DNA from: Pseudomonas thivervalensis
GTDB taxonomy: Bacteria; Pseudomonadota; Gammaproteobacteria; Pseudomonadales; Pseudomonadaceae
Direction of reading: 5' to 3'
Assembly (NCBI RefSeq): GCF_001269655.1
Contig: NZ_LHVE01000020.1
Location: forward strand, 744,001 to 808,000
DNA: 64,000 nucleotides
Numbering within the stretch: the stretch's first letter is position 1; each line of letters starts with the position of its first letter. Shown here one piece after another: positions 33,744-43,452 of this stretch. A program made the translations under genes and the position numbers. Under the pieces are notes generated by a model that made no database searches, was not told the origin of the DNA, and saw only the letters and a list, made by a program, of their open reading frames with translations.

Positions 33744-34337
33744 TCATCCGATGTTCGACAGTTTCAGCAGATGGCGCAGGTCGTTGAGCAGGTCCTTGCC
33801 CTTGACCCGGGCGTCGTAGCGCAGCACCAGGTTGCTGTGGGGATCGATGATCCACAGTTGGGCGCCGCCGGAGCCTTGGGCGCCTTTCTGATACGCCGGC
33901 ATGTCCAGTGGATAGCGTTGCAGTTGTGGGTATTCGCGCTGCAGTTGGGCGTCGTACTCGGCGTCCAGCGGTTGTGCGATCGCCAGGGCATGGCTGGCGC
34001 GGCCGGCTTCGCGACCGAGGCCGATCTGGACTTGGCGGGCCAGGTACACCAGTTGTCGGCAATCCACCGAACATTCCTGCGGCGCCGTGACGAGGATCTG
34101 CCAGCGCTGTTCATCGGCCTGCACACCAATCTCGGCGCGGGTCTGGCCGTTGCCGATCAGTTCGCCGTGGTAGCTGCGGCTGTCGGGCACCCAGAACTGG
34201 AACTTGTACATGCCGGTGGCGAGGATCATCGGGCCGATCACCCCGAGCACGATCAGCAGCAATTGCACGCGGCCCTTGCGACGGTTAGGCACCGCAGGCG
34301 CCTCAGACGTGTTGGTTGGATTCATGGTGCTTCCCAT
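33744..34337 (-). CDS. Membrane-anchored protein of the cytochrome oxidase locus
   Basis: The 197-residue product has one membrane helix at about residues 25-45 (VQLLLIVLGVIGPMILA) and a periplasmic domain with CSVDC (a CxxxC) and LWIIDPHSNLVLRY, which resembles a degenerate SCO/thioredoxin-like fold. The position between SURF1 and ctaA is conserved in Pseudomonas (PA0111-like). I chose the ATG at 34337 with GGGAG seven bases upstream; an ATG at 34325 is possible. It overlaps the 3' end of SURF1. A role in oxidase assembly is inferred. Confidence 0.82.
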   Translation of the reverse strand: MGSTMNPTNTSEAPAVPNRRKGRVQLLLIVLGVIGPMILATGMYKFQFWVPDSRSYHGELIGNGQTRAEIGVQADEQRWQILVTAPQECSVDCRQLVYLARQVQIGLGREAGRASHALAIAQPLDAEYDAQLQREYPQLQRYPLDMPAYQKGAQGSGGAQLWIIDPHSNLVLRYDARVKGKDLLNDLRHLLKLSNIG

Positions 34338-35040
34338 GGTGTCTCCCTGCGTTGTGCCATCCGAGATAAAGGAACAGGCCGAACAGCGCCGCCGCCATGG
34401 CGAACCACTGCACGGCATAACCGAGGTGTTTTTCCGGCCCCATGGCCACCACCGGCCAATCGGTCCGGTAGGCGCCAGGGCCGCTTTGTTGGCGTAATTC
34501 ATAGGCGAAGCCGTTGCGGTCGAGGTCGGCCCAGAGCTTGTCCGGTTCGATGGCGGTGACCAGTCGCGGCCAGGGCGCGCCGGCCGGGTCGGCGTGGAGC
34601 TGGAACGTCGCGCCCGGTGCGACATAGACCCAGGCCTGAAGGCTCACCGGTTGTTCCGGCGTGGTGAACACTGGCGGCGTGCGCCGGTCTGGCCACGGCA
34701 GCCAACCGCGATTGACCAGCAGCCAGAGCCCGGTGCGGTGGTCGAGGAACGGTTGCAGCAACTCGACGCCGACCTTGCCGTCGTGTTGGCGGTTGTCCAG
34801 CAGGATGCTGTGCTCGGCGTCGAACTGGCCTTGCAGCGTGACCGGTCGAAAGGCCGGGTCGGCGGTGTGCGCCAGCTCGGCGCTGTCCATCGGCGGCGCC
34901 ACGCGGCGCTCGGCGTAAGTGTCCATGAGCACACGCTTCTGCTCGCCCCGGCTCAATTGCCAGAACCCCAGGCACACCATCATCGGCACCAGCACGGCCA
35001 CCACCAATGACGGCACGATGCCTGGCCGGAAGCCTTTCAT
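34303..35040 (-). CDS. SURF1 family cytochrome oxidase assembly protein
   Basis: SURF1 (Shy1) helps insert heme A into subunit I. The 245-residue protein has two membrane helices, near residues 7-25 and 213-230, with a soluble loop between them. Family motifs are LGFWQLSRGEQK, NRGWLPW and the C-terminal HLGYAVQWFAMAAALFGLFL, read as HLGYAVQWFAMA. I chose the ATG at 35040, where the family's N-terminus begins; the frame runs further upstream without family sequence. It overlaps the next gene by about 35 bases. Confidence 0.92.
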   Translation of the reverse strand: MKGFRPGIVPSLVVAVLVPMMVCLGFWQLSRGEQKRVLMDTYAERRVAPPMDSAELAHTADPAFRPVTLQGQFDAEHSILLDNRQHDGKVGVELLQPFLDHRTGLWLLVNRGWLPWPDRRTPPVFTTPEQPVSLQAWVYVAPGATFQLHADPAGAPWPRLVTAIEPDKLWADLDRNGFAYELRQQSGPGAYRTDWPVVAMGPEKHLGYAVQWFAMAAALFGLFLYLGWHNAGRHHGKHHESNQHV

Positions 35041-35110
35041 GGCGTCGCCCGAAAGCGGTTCATCGGGATAGCTATACTCACGTGCATCGCGTCCCCCCGG
35101 AGTGTCCCTA

Positions 35111-35314
35111 ATGCTTAAAGCAGCCATCGCCCTGATGCTGATCGCCACGGTTGCCAGCCTGTTCAGCGGCCTGTTTTTTCTGGTCAAGGACGACAGCAGT
35201 TCCAATCGCCTGGTCATCGCCCTGGCGATTCGTGTCGCCTTGGCCGCTGTCACCGTCGGCTTGATTGCCTGGGGTTTTTTCAGCGGCCAGTTGGTGTCGC
35301 ATGCTCCTTGGTAA
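35111..35314 (+). CDS. DUF2909 twin-helix membrane protein
   Basis: The 67-residue protein consists of two membrane helices, about residues 3-24 and 37-58, joined by a charged loop (KDDSSSNR). This is the DUF2909 twin transmembrane family linked to cytochrome oxidase loci (PA0109-like). GGAG lies eight bases before the ATG at 35111. It is the only gene of the oxidase cluster on the plus strand, facing away from SURF1 and towards coxC, so it needs its own promoter. Confidence 0.82.
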   Translation: MLKAAIALMLIATVASLFSGLFFLVKDDSSSNRLVIALAIRVALAAVTVGLIAWGFFSGQLVSHAPW

Positions 35315-35338
35315 AGAGCCGCCCTGATAACGGCTGCC

Positions 35339-36226
35339 TCAGAGGATGTAGACGAAGAAGAACAAGCCGATCCACACCACATCGACGAAGTGCCAATACC
35401 AGCTCGCCGCCTCGAAGCCGAACTGATGCTCGTTGTCGAAGTGCCCGCGCATGATGCGCATCAGCATCACGAACAAAATGATCGTGCCGATGGTGACGTG
35501 GGCGCCGTGGAAGCCCGTGAGCATGAAGAACGTCGCGCCGTAGATCCCCGAGCCCAACGTCAGGCCCAGCTCTTTATAGGCGTGGATGTATTCCTCGGCC
35601 TGGAAGCCCAGGAAGGCGCACCCCAGCAGCACGGTGATCGCCAGCCAGATTTTCAGCGCGCCGCGATGGCCTTTTTTCAGCGCGTGGTGGGCGATGGTCA
35701 CGGTGACGCTGGAACTGACCAGCAGGATGGTGTTGAGCAGCGGCAAGCCCCAAGGGCTGATCACATCCTTGGGCGGCGGGAAGAGTTTGGGATCGGGGTT
35801 GTTCAACAACGGCCAGACGTATTCGAAGTTCGGCCAGAGCATCTCCGACAAGCCCTTGCTGCCTTCACCGGCCAAGCCCGGCGCGGAGATCGTGCGCACG
35901 TAGAACAGCGCACCGAAGAAGGCGATGAAGAACATCACTTCGGAAAAGATGAACCAGCTCATGCCCCAGCGGAACGAGCGGTCGAGCTGGGCGCTGTACA
36001 GCCCGGCGCGGCTTTCCTTGATCACCGCGCCGAACCAGCCGAACAGCATGTAGGCCACCAGCAGGCCGCCGACGAAGAAGATCAGCGGGCCGTGGGATTC
36101 CGGGCGCGCCGCCTTCAGGTCGTTGAACCAGGTCGCCAGGCCGTACACCGTGACGAACATCCCGACCGTGGCGATGATCGGCCATTTGCTCTGGGCCGGA
36201 ACGTAATAGTGTTCGTGAGTTGCCAT
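35339..36226 (-). CDS. coxC: Cytochrome c oxidase subunit III
   Basis: Subunit III of the aa3-type oxidase stabilises proton uptake of subunit I. The 295-residue protein has seven membrane helices and the family blocks WPIIATVGMFVTVYGLA, SEVMFFIAFFGAL, and the C-terminal GFHGAHVTIGTI and WYWHFVDVVWIGLFFFVYIL, read as WYWHFVDVVW. The length is slightly above the usual 265-290. It lies 24 bp downstream of ctaG in the coxB-coxA-ctaG-coxC order. Confidence 0.96.
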   Translation of the reverse strand: MATHEHYYVPAQSKWPIIATVGMFVTVYGLATWFNDLKAARPESHGPLIFFVGGLLVAYMLFGWFGAVIKESRAGLYSAQLDRSFRWGMSWFIFSEVMFFIAFFGALFYVRTISAPGLAGEGSKGLSEMLWPNFEYVWPLLNNPDPKLFPPPKDVISPWGLPLLNTILLVSSSVTVTIAHHALKKGHRGALKIWLAITVLLGCAFLGFQAEEYIHAYKELGLTLGSGIYGATFFMLTGFHGAHVTIGTIILFVMLMRIMRGHFDNEHQFGFEAASWYWHFVDVVWIGLFFFVYIL

Positions 36227-36250
36227 TTATTGTTCTCCTTATCGGGCACG

Positions 36251-36802
36251 CTATCGGTCAGTGTTTAGAGCCACCGGTGGATGACGAGCGGTGATGTCGA
36301 ACAGCGTGTAGGACAGCGTCAGATGCTTCACTTCCTTGGGCATGTCCCGGTCAACGATGAAGCGCATGGGCATTTCGATGCGTTCGCCGGGTTGCAGCAC
36401 TTGCTGGGTAAAACAAAAACATTCGGTCTTGTGGAAATACGCCGCCGCCGTGCTCGGCGAGATGCTCGGCACCGCCTGGGCGCTCATCGGCCGGTCGGTG
36501 GGGTTGTGGGCGACGAACACCATCTCGTTGACTGCCCCGGGCTTGACCACCAATTGGTCGCCCTTGGGGTAGAAATCCCAAACCATGTCCACGGCATTGG
36601 TCGACAGGAACTGCACGCGCACCTGCCGTGACTCATCGACGACCTGCTCGCCTTCGTACTGCCCGCCGGTCTTGCCGTTGATACCGAACGCCTTGCACAT
36701 CACGTCGTAGATCGGCACCAGGGCAAACCCGAAGATGAACATGGCCACCACCACTAGCAGCAGGCGGGTGACCAGTTTCTTCAGCGAAATCGAATCAGCC
36801 AT
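36251..36802 (-). CDS. ctaG: Cytochrome c oxidase assembly protein CtaG (COX11)
   Basis: COX11/CtaG delivers copper to the CuB site of subunit I. The 183-residue protein has one N-terminal membrane helix (about 12-32) and a periplasmic beta-domain with the copper-binding CFCF in KTECFCFTQQ near residue 118, and PVYDVMC-like VPIYDVMCKAFG after the helix. I chose the ATG at 36802, where the product starts MADSISLKK; the open frame continues upstream only through a REP element. It is followed by coxC. Confidence 0.95.
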   Translation of the reverse strand: MADSISLKKLVTRLLLVVVAMFIFGFALVPIYDVMCKAFGINGKTGGQYEGEQVVDESRQVRVQFLSTNAVDMVWDFYPKGDQLVVKPGAVNEMVFVAHNPTDRPMSAQAVPSISPSTAAAYFHKTECFCFTQQVLQPGERIEMPMRFIVDRDMPKEVKHLTLSYTLFDITARHPPVALNTDR

Positions 36803-36827
36803 GGATGCAGCTCCTTGCACCGAGCCC

Positions 36828-36906
36828 TGTGGGAGCGAGCCTGCTCGCGATGGCGGTATGTCTGACACACCGAGTCGCATCTATCGCGAGCAGGCTCGCT
36901 CCCACA
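36828..36906. repeat. REP pair between coxA and ctaG
   Basis: The arms TGTGGGAGCGAGCCTGCTCG and CGAGCAGGCTCGCTCCCACA form a long hairpin inside the oxidase operon, between the coxA stop and the ctaG start. It may lower expression of the downstream genes relative to coxB-coxA or protect the coxA mRNA end. Confidence 0.85.
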
Positions 36907-36919
36907 AAAGCTGCGGTGT

Positions 36920-38506
<1,587 letters not shown>

Positions 38507-38588
38507 GTCCTGTCTCCTTCGAACGAGTGGGCTGGGCGGCCCGGGGCGCTGAGCCCCGACCGGTTGCGAGAACGATCGTCAGGCCGGC

Positions 38589-39716
38589 TCATTGGCTTTC
38601 TGCCTGTTTGAGTTCCAGCACTTCTTTAGGCGTCACCATGTCGCCCTTGTTGTTGCCCCAGGCGTTGCGTTCATAGGTCACGACCGCGGCGATATCGACT
38701 TCCGACAACTGTTTACCAAAGGCGGCCATGGAGGTGCCGGGTTTGCCGTGGAAGACGATGTTCAGGTGATCCTTGATCGGTCCGGTGGCGATCTTCGAGC
38801 CCTTGAGCGCCGGGAACATCGGCGGCAAGCCCTGGCCTTCGGCCTGGTGACAGGCCACGCAGGTGGTGTGATAGACCTTGTCGCCACGCTCGACGAGTTC
38901 TTCGCGGGTCCATTCCTTGCTGGTCAGCTCTTTCAGCTGCGCGGCTTCGGCCTTGCGTTCACCGAGCCATTTCTCGTAGTCGGGCTTGCTCTTGACCTCC
39001 ACCACGATCGGCATGAAGCCGTGGTCCTTGCCGCACAGCTCGGCGCATTGGCCGCGGTACAGGCCGGGCTTGTCGACGCGGGTCCAGGCTTCGTTGACGA
39101 ACCCGGGGATTGCATCGCGCTTGACCGCGAAGGCCGGCACCCACCAGGAGTGGATCACGTCGGCGGACGTCACCAGAAAACGCACCTTGGCATCGACCGG
39201 CAGCACCAGCGGCTTGTCGACTTCCAGCAGGTAGTGCTCGCCCTTGGCGCTCTGGTTATGGATCTGTTCGGCGGGGGTCGCCAGATTGCTGAAGAACTCG
39301 ACGTCCTGGCCCAGGTACTTGTAGTGCCACTTCCACTGGTAGCCGGTGACCTGGATATCGATGTCCGACTCACTGGAGTCGTACATCTTGATCAGGGTCG
39401 CGGTGGCAGGAATCGCCATCAGCACCAGGATCACGAAGGGCACGATGGTCCAGAGGATTTCGACGCGGGTGTTTTCGTGGAAGTGCGCGGCATTCTGGCC
39501 GGTTGAGCGGCGGTGCATCATCATCGACCAGAACATGGCGCCGAAGACGATGATGCCGATGACCACACAGATCCAGAAGATGGTCATGTGCAGGTCGAAC
39601 ACTGCGTTGCTGATCTGTGTCGCTCCAGGCGCCATATTCACAGTCCAGGCCGCTTGCGCCTGACTGAAAATCGACCACAACAGGAGGCCCATCCATACGT
39701 GTGGATGTCGCGTCAT
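38589..39716 (-). CDS. coxB: Cytochrome c oxidase subunit II with cytochrome c domain
   Basis: Subunit II accepts electrons from cytochrome c. The 375-residue precursor has a signal peptide (about 1-22), two membrane helices (about 42-65 and 90-112), the CuA domain with GQCAELCGKDHGFM near residue 223-236, and a C-terminal c-type heme domain with CVACH near 286-290 and the distal methionine in KPGTSMAAFG. This fused form (caa3-like) is common in Pseudomonas. It is the first gene of the coxB-coxA-ctaG-coxC set. Confidence 0.96.
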   Translation of the reverse strand: MTRHPHVWMGLLLWSIFSQAQAAWTVNMAPGATQISNAVFDLHMTIFWICVVIGIIVFGAMFWSMMMHRRSTGQNAAHFHENTRVEILWTIVPFVILVLMAIPATATLIKMYDSSESDIDIQVTGYQWKWHYKYLGQDVEFFSNLATPAEQIHNQSAKGEHYLLEVDKPLVLPVDAKVRFLVTSADVIHSWWVPAFAVKRDAIPGFVNEAWTRVDKPGLYRGQCAELCGKDHGFMPIVVEVKSKPDYEKWLGERKAEAAQLKELTSKEWTREELVERGDKVYHTTCVACHQAEGQGLPPMFPALKGSKIATGPIKDHLNIVFHGKPGTSMAAFGKQLSEVDIAAVVTYERNAWGNNKGDMVTPKEVLELKQAESQ

Positions 39717-40088
39717 TGCGGGTTCCCCTTATCGTTCTTGTTATCCCGTAGGCGTAAAGCCTGCGGCAAGGGATCGGCTATTCAGACTGCTTAATTGACT
39801 CGCCGCGCCTTGCTGCACATGCAATCGGGTGTCATCAGCTAACTCCATTCCAAACCGAGTATAGACAGCACCTGCAACCTCGCAACGCGATGGCGTAAAT
39901 CGTTTGAAACAGCCGGGGCTTGCGCTAGAGCCCACGAATGGAGAAGGATGCGAACTGTGTGATGGCAAACCGATATAACTGTGACGCAGCAAGGATGAGG
40001 CGGTTATGAAAAATAGGTCTTAGGAGTGTTTTTGCGCCAGCTAAGTTATGTCTTCCCTATTTCATTGCCTTTGTTTCCTGGAGTTGTC
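39717..40088. other. Divergent control region of the oxidase operon
   Basis: No supported gene lies in these 372 bp. A hairpin CCGTAGGC-GTAAA-GCCTGCGG is at 39747-39767 in the coxB leader. The region must hold promoters for coxB on the left and for the gene at 40089 on the right. Short frames here have atypical composition and no Shine-Dalgarno. Confidence 0.6.
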
Positions 40089-40739
40089 ATGAACACCGCC
40101 GCATTGCGCGAGCAGATCCAAAAAGCCCAACAACACGAAGCCGAGACCGGCCAATTGACCCGTCAGCTGGAGGCCCAGTTACCGCATCTGCATGCCGCGA
40201 TCCAATTGCCAGACATCGACGCGAAGGGCGTCATGACCCGTTTTGTCACCGCTTACATCGAGCAAGTGCCGGACCTGCTGGACGCCGCCAACGAGGTGGC
40301 CCGCGAAGCCGGGATCGAATCGCAGATCAAGCCCGTGCTGAAAATCGCCGAACAGTTTTTCCTGCAGCCACCGAAGTTGATGGAGGGCCACGTGGGCCTG
40401 GACAGCCTGCTGGACGAGGCCTACCTGGCCCACCGGTTGGTGGAGGAGGTGAACGATTTGTACATCAAGCACTTCAGCCAGCCGCTGATCCCGCTGGACA
40501 TGACGGTCGCCAACCTGATCGCTCACCACCTGATCGGCGAACCGTTCGCCAACCAGCTGGACGAAGCCGTGCATCACGCCGTGGATGAAATGCTCGACGA
40601 AGACAGCTTTGCGCTGGAGTCGGTGGAGTCTTACCGGGAGAAACTCGGCAGCCCGGACACGGGCGCGGCCTGGAAGCGCTGGCCTTGCCTGTCGCGCCAG
40701 TTGGGCGTTGGGCTGGAGCTGGATCAGCCGGCGGCTTGA
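40089..40739 (+). CDS. Conserved protein next to the cox locus, function unknown
   Basis: The 216-residue soluble protein is largely helical (QKAQQHEAETGQL, ARRLVEEVN-like HRLVEEVNDL) and acidic, with no signal peptide. I know no domain name; a homologous gene sits between carbonic anhydrase/SulP and coxB in P. aeruginosa (PA0104-like), so the position is conserved. TGGAG precedes the ATG at 40089; in-frame starts further upstream are unlikely. It is divergent from coxB and convergent with the SulP gene. Confidence 0.75.
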   Translation: MNTAALREQIQKAQQHEAETGQLTRQLEAQLPHLHAAIQLPDIDAKGVMTRFVTAYIEQVPDLLDAANEVAREAGIESQIKPVLKIAEQFFLQPPKLMEGHVGLDSLLDEAYLAHRLVEEVNDLYIKHFSQPLIPLDMTVANLIAHHLIGEPFANQLDEAVHHAVDEMLDEDSFALESVESYREKLGSPDTGAAWKRWPCLSRQLGVGLELDQPAA

Positions 40740-40799
40740 TCCTGCTGAAACACACAACCCCTGAGGGTGTTCACAATCATTGTGTTCACCGCAAAATCC

Positions 40800-40889
40800 T
40801 GTGGGAGCGAGCCTGCTCGCGATAGCGGTTGGACATTCAACATTGATGTCGACTGATCCACCGCCATCGCGAGCAGGCTCGCTCCCACA
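40800..40889. repeat. REP pair between convergent genes
   Basis: The arms TGTGGGAGCGAGCCTGCTCG and CGAGCAGGCTCGCTCCCACA enclose a spacer of about 46 bp. The element lies between the 3' ends of the gene at 40089 and the SulP gene and could end both transcripts. Confidence 0.85.
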
Positions 40890-40900
40890 AGGGCTGTGGA

Positions 40901-42430
40901 TTACCCCGCCGCTGCACCCACCCCTACGGTAGTCCGCAACCGCCCTTCCAACCGGCGCTTGAGCCCGCGGGATTCGATCAGCAGCTTCGACCCCTTGCTG
41001 GCATTCGCCCGGCCCCATTCTTCCAGCAACTCCAGGCACGAGTGATCGATGTAGCTCAGGTTATTGAGCGGCACATGCACGGTCGCGCCCGTCGGGATGG
41101 TGCCCAGCACTTGGGTCAGCGCCGGCACTTTGAGGAAGGTGGCGGCCCCGACCAGTCGCAGTTCCATCTCGCCTTCCTGGGGCAGGTCGATCAGGCTGAT
41201 TTTCAGGCGCGAGGCTTTCCAGGCCAGTTTCACCAGGGTCAGGCCGAAGCCGATCAGCACACCCGTCAGCAGGTCGGTGAAGATGATCGCCAGCGCCGTC
41301 GCGGCGTAGGTAAACATCGGCATCCGGCCATAACGGCCCAGGCTTCGAAACGCCTTGAGGTCCACCAGTTTGAAACCGGTGTAGACCAGCACACCCGCCA
41401 GGCTCGCCACCGGAATGCTTTGCAGCACGCTGGACAGCAACAGCACGAACAGCAGCAACCACAGGCCGTGGAAAATCGTCGACATCCGCGTGGTGGCGCC
41501 GGCCTGGACGTTGGCTGAGCTGCGCACGATCACCCCGGTCATTGGCAAGGCGCCGAGCAGGCCGCAGAGCATGTTGCCGATGCCTTGCGCCGACAGTTCC
41601 CGGTCGAAGTCCGCACGCTCGCCGCTGTGCATGCGATCCACGGCGGCTGCCGACAACAAGGTTTCGGCGCTGGCGATGAAGGCGACCGCGAACGCGGCGA
41701 TCAGCAGCGTCGGATCAGCCAGGTTCAGCAGGTCCGCCGGGCGCAGCCAATCAATGGCTTCGGCCAGGTTCTCCGGAACCTCCACGCGCTTGACCTGCAA
41801 GGCCAGCATCAGGCTGGCGACGGTCGCCAGGCCCACACCCAGCAAGGCGCCCGGAATGAAGCGCAGGCTGTGGGGGCGAAGCTTTTCCCACAGCCACATC
41901 ACCGCAATCGTCGACAGACCGAGCAGGCCGGCCTGCCAGCCGAAGGACGGCAATGCCTGGGCCACTGCCGCCGGGAACGCCGCCAGGTTATCCAGCCCTG
42001 ACGGCTTGGGCGCGGCGTCGAGCATGACATGGACCTGGGACAACACGATCAGCACGCCGATACCGGCGAGCATCCCGTACACCACGGCAGGTGCGGTGAC
42101 CCGGAACCAGCAGCCCAGGCGAAAGCGCCCGGCCAGCAATTGCAGGAGACCGGCCAGCAACAGGATTGGCCCGAGCATGGCCACGCCATGCTGGCGCACC
42201 AATTCGAAGACCAACACCGCCAACCCGGCGGCCGGGCCGCTGACTTGCAGCTTCGAGCCGGCCAGGAAACCGACTACCAGACCACCGATGATGCCGGTAA
42301 TCAGGCCCTTGGCCGGTGGCAGGCCGGAGGCGATGGCAATGCCCATGCACAGGGGCAGCGCCACCAGGAACACAACCACCGAAGCCAATAGCTCCCGTGG
42401 CAGAACAGCTTTTAGTTGAGCAGCACGCAT
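40901..42430 (-). CDS. SulP family transporter, probable bicarbonate or sulfate carrier
   Basis: The 509-residue membrane protein has the SulP fold: hydrophobic helices from about residue 15 to 400 with LVALPLCMGIAIASGLPP (about 22-39), GSKLQVSGPAAGLAV, and a C-terminal STAS-like segment near 430-500 (VHVPLNNLSYIDHSC). It belongs to the subgroup encoded with a carbonic anhydrase, here 91 bp upstream on the same strand. That pairing suggests bicarbonate uptake coupled to CO2 hydration; sulfate is an alternative. Confidence 0.85.
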   Translation of the reverse strand: MRAAQLKAVLPRELLASVVVFLVALPLCMGIAIASGLPPAKGLITGIIGGLVVGFLAGSKLQVSGPAAGLAVLVFELVRQHGVAMLGPILLLAGLLQLLAGRFRLGCWFRVTAPAVVYGMLAGIGVLIVLSQVHVMLDAAPKPSGLDNLAAFPAAVAQALPSFGWQAGLLGLSTIAVMWLWEKLRPHSLRFIPGALLGVGLATVASLMLALQVKRVEVPENLAEAIDWLRPADLLNLADPTLLIAAFAVAFIASAETLLSAAAVDRMHSGERADFDRELSAQGIGNMLCGLLGALPMTGVIVRSSANVQAGATTRMSTIFHGLWLLLFVLLLSSVLQSIPVASLAGVLVYTGFKLVDLKAFRSLGRYGRMPMFTYAATALAIIFTDLLTGVLIGFGLTLVKLAWKASRLKISLIDLPQEGEMELRLVGAATFLKVPALTQVLGTIPTGATVHVPLNNLSYIDHSCLELLEEWGRANASKGSKLLIESRGLKRRLEGRLRTTVGVGAAAG

Positions 42431-42521
42431 GGCGACTCTCCCGAAGTTTCTTCAGGCATGGCGAGGCCCTACCGCGCAAATAGCGGTAAGGCTTGAACCA
42501 CACAAGGATGATTAGGAGTGG

Positions 42522-43253
42522 TTAGAAGCGCGCTTTGGGCGTCGCCACCGGTATCGGATGGCTGCCATCGAGCGGCAGGAAACGTCCCTGGTCCGCGTCA
42601 AAGGCTTTGATCTCGCTGGTCTCGATGTTGTACACCCAGCCATGGATGAACAACTGACCGCTGGCCATGCGCGATGCGACCGAGGGATGCGTTCGCAAGT
42701 GCTGCAACTGCGCGATCACGTTCTCTTCGGTGAGGATGGGCATGGTCTGTTTTTCATCGCCGCACGGACAGTTGTCGTGGACCATGGTCTTGGCCACTTC
42801 GGCGTGGCGCAGCCAGGCTTTTACCGTGGGCATTTTTTCCAGGGTGTCCGGGTTCAGCACGGCACGCATGGCGCCACAGTCGGAATGGCCACAGACAATG
42901 ATGTGCTGCACACCGAGGGCCAGCACGGCGTATTCGATGGCGGTGGAGACGCCGCCGTTCATCTGCCCATAAGGTGGAACGACGTTGCCGACGTTACGGG
43001 TCACGAACAGGTCGCCGGGGGAGCTATGGGTGATCAACTCGGGCACGATGCGCGAATCGGCGCAGGTGATGAACATCGCCCGGGGCGCCTGGGCGGTGGC
43101 GAGTTTCTTGAAGAGTTCTTCCTGCTGGGGAAAGATCTCGTGATGGAAATGCAAAAAGCCGTCAACAATATGCTGCAGCGCTGCATCGGCGGTTTCCGCC
43201 ACAGGTTGGGCTGAAGCCGACGCAGCCAACGGCTGTTTATCCTTGTCACTCAT
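42522..43253 (-). CDS. Beta-class carbonic anhydrase
   Basis: This enzyme interconverts CO2 and bicarbonate with a zinc ion. The 243-residue protein has the beta-class motifs ITCADSRIVPE (zinc cysteine and the Asp-Arg pair, near residue 62-72) and CGHSDCGAM (zinc His and Cys, near 120-128), both intact. Residues 90-98 (VVPPYGQMN) are also typical. It is placed upstream of the SulP gene in a likely operon; a gamma-class relative is encoded at 49907. Confidence 0.95.
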   Translation of the reverse strand: MSDKDKQPLAASASAQPVAETADAALQHIVDGFLHFHHEIFPQQEELFKKLATAQAPRAMFITCADSRIVPELITHSSPGDLFVTRNVGNVVPPYGQMNGGVSTAIEYAVLALGVQHIIVCGHSDCGAMRAVLNPDTLEKMPTVKAWLRHAEVAKTMVHDNCPCGDEKQTMPILTEENVIAQLQHLRTHPSVASRMASGQLFIHGWVYNIETSEIKAFDADQGRFLPLDGSHPIPVATPKARF

Positions 43254-43452
43254 GATTCATCCTCTTTTGACGGTATGACGCCAGTGGCTAAAACATCCAG
43301 GTCGACATCTTCGACCCGTCAGTCACTCGCTGAACAAGGTAGCGGCCGAAACTTAACTCAAACTGAAATCGAAGGCTCTAGGACAACGATTCCAGAGGTG
43401 GCGAAACACTGGCGCAGCTCATGTCCAGTGGCCTTTCCAGAGTCAACTTTAA

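Noticed and set aside
39741..39992. An 83-residue frame upstream of coxB
   Set aside because: Poor codon pattern, no Shine-Dalgarno, and it covers the promoter region and a leader hairpin.
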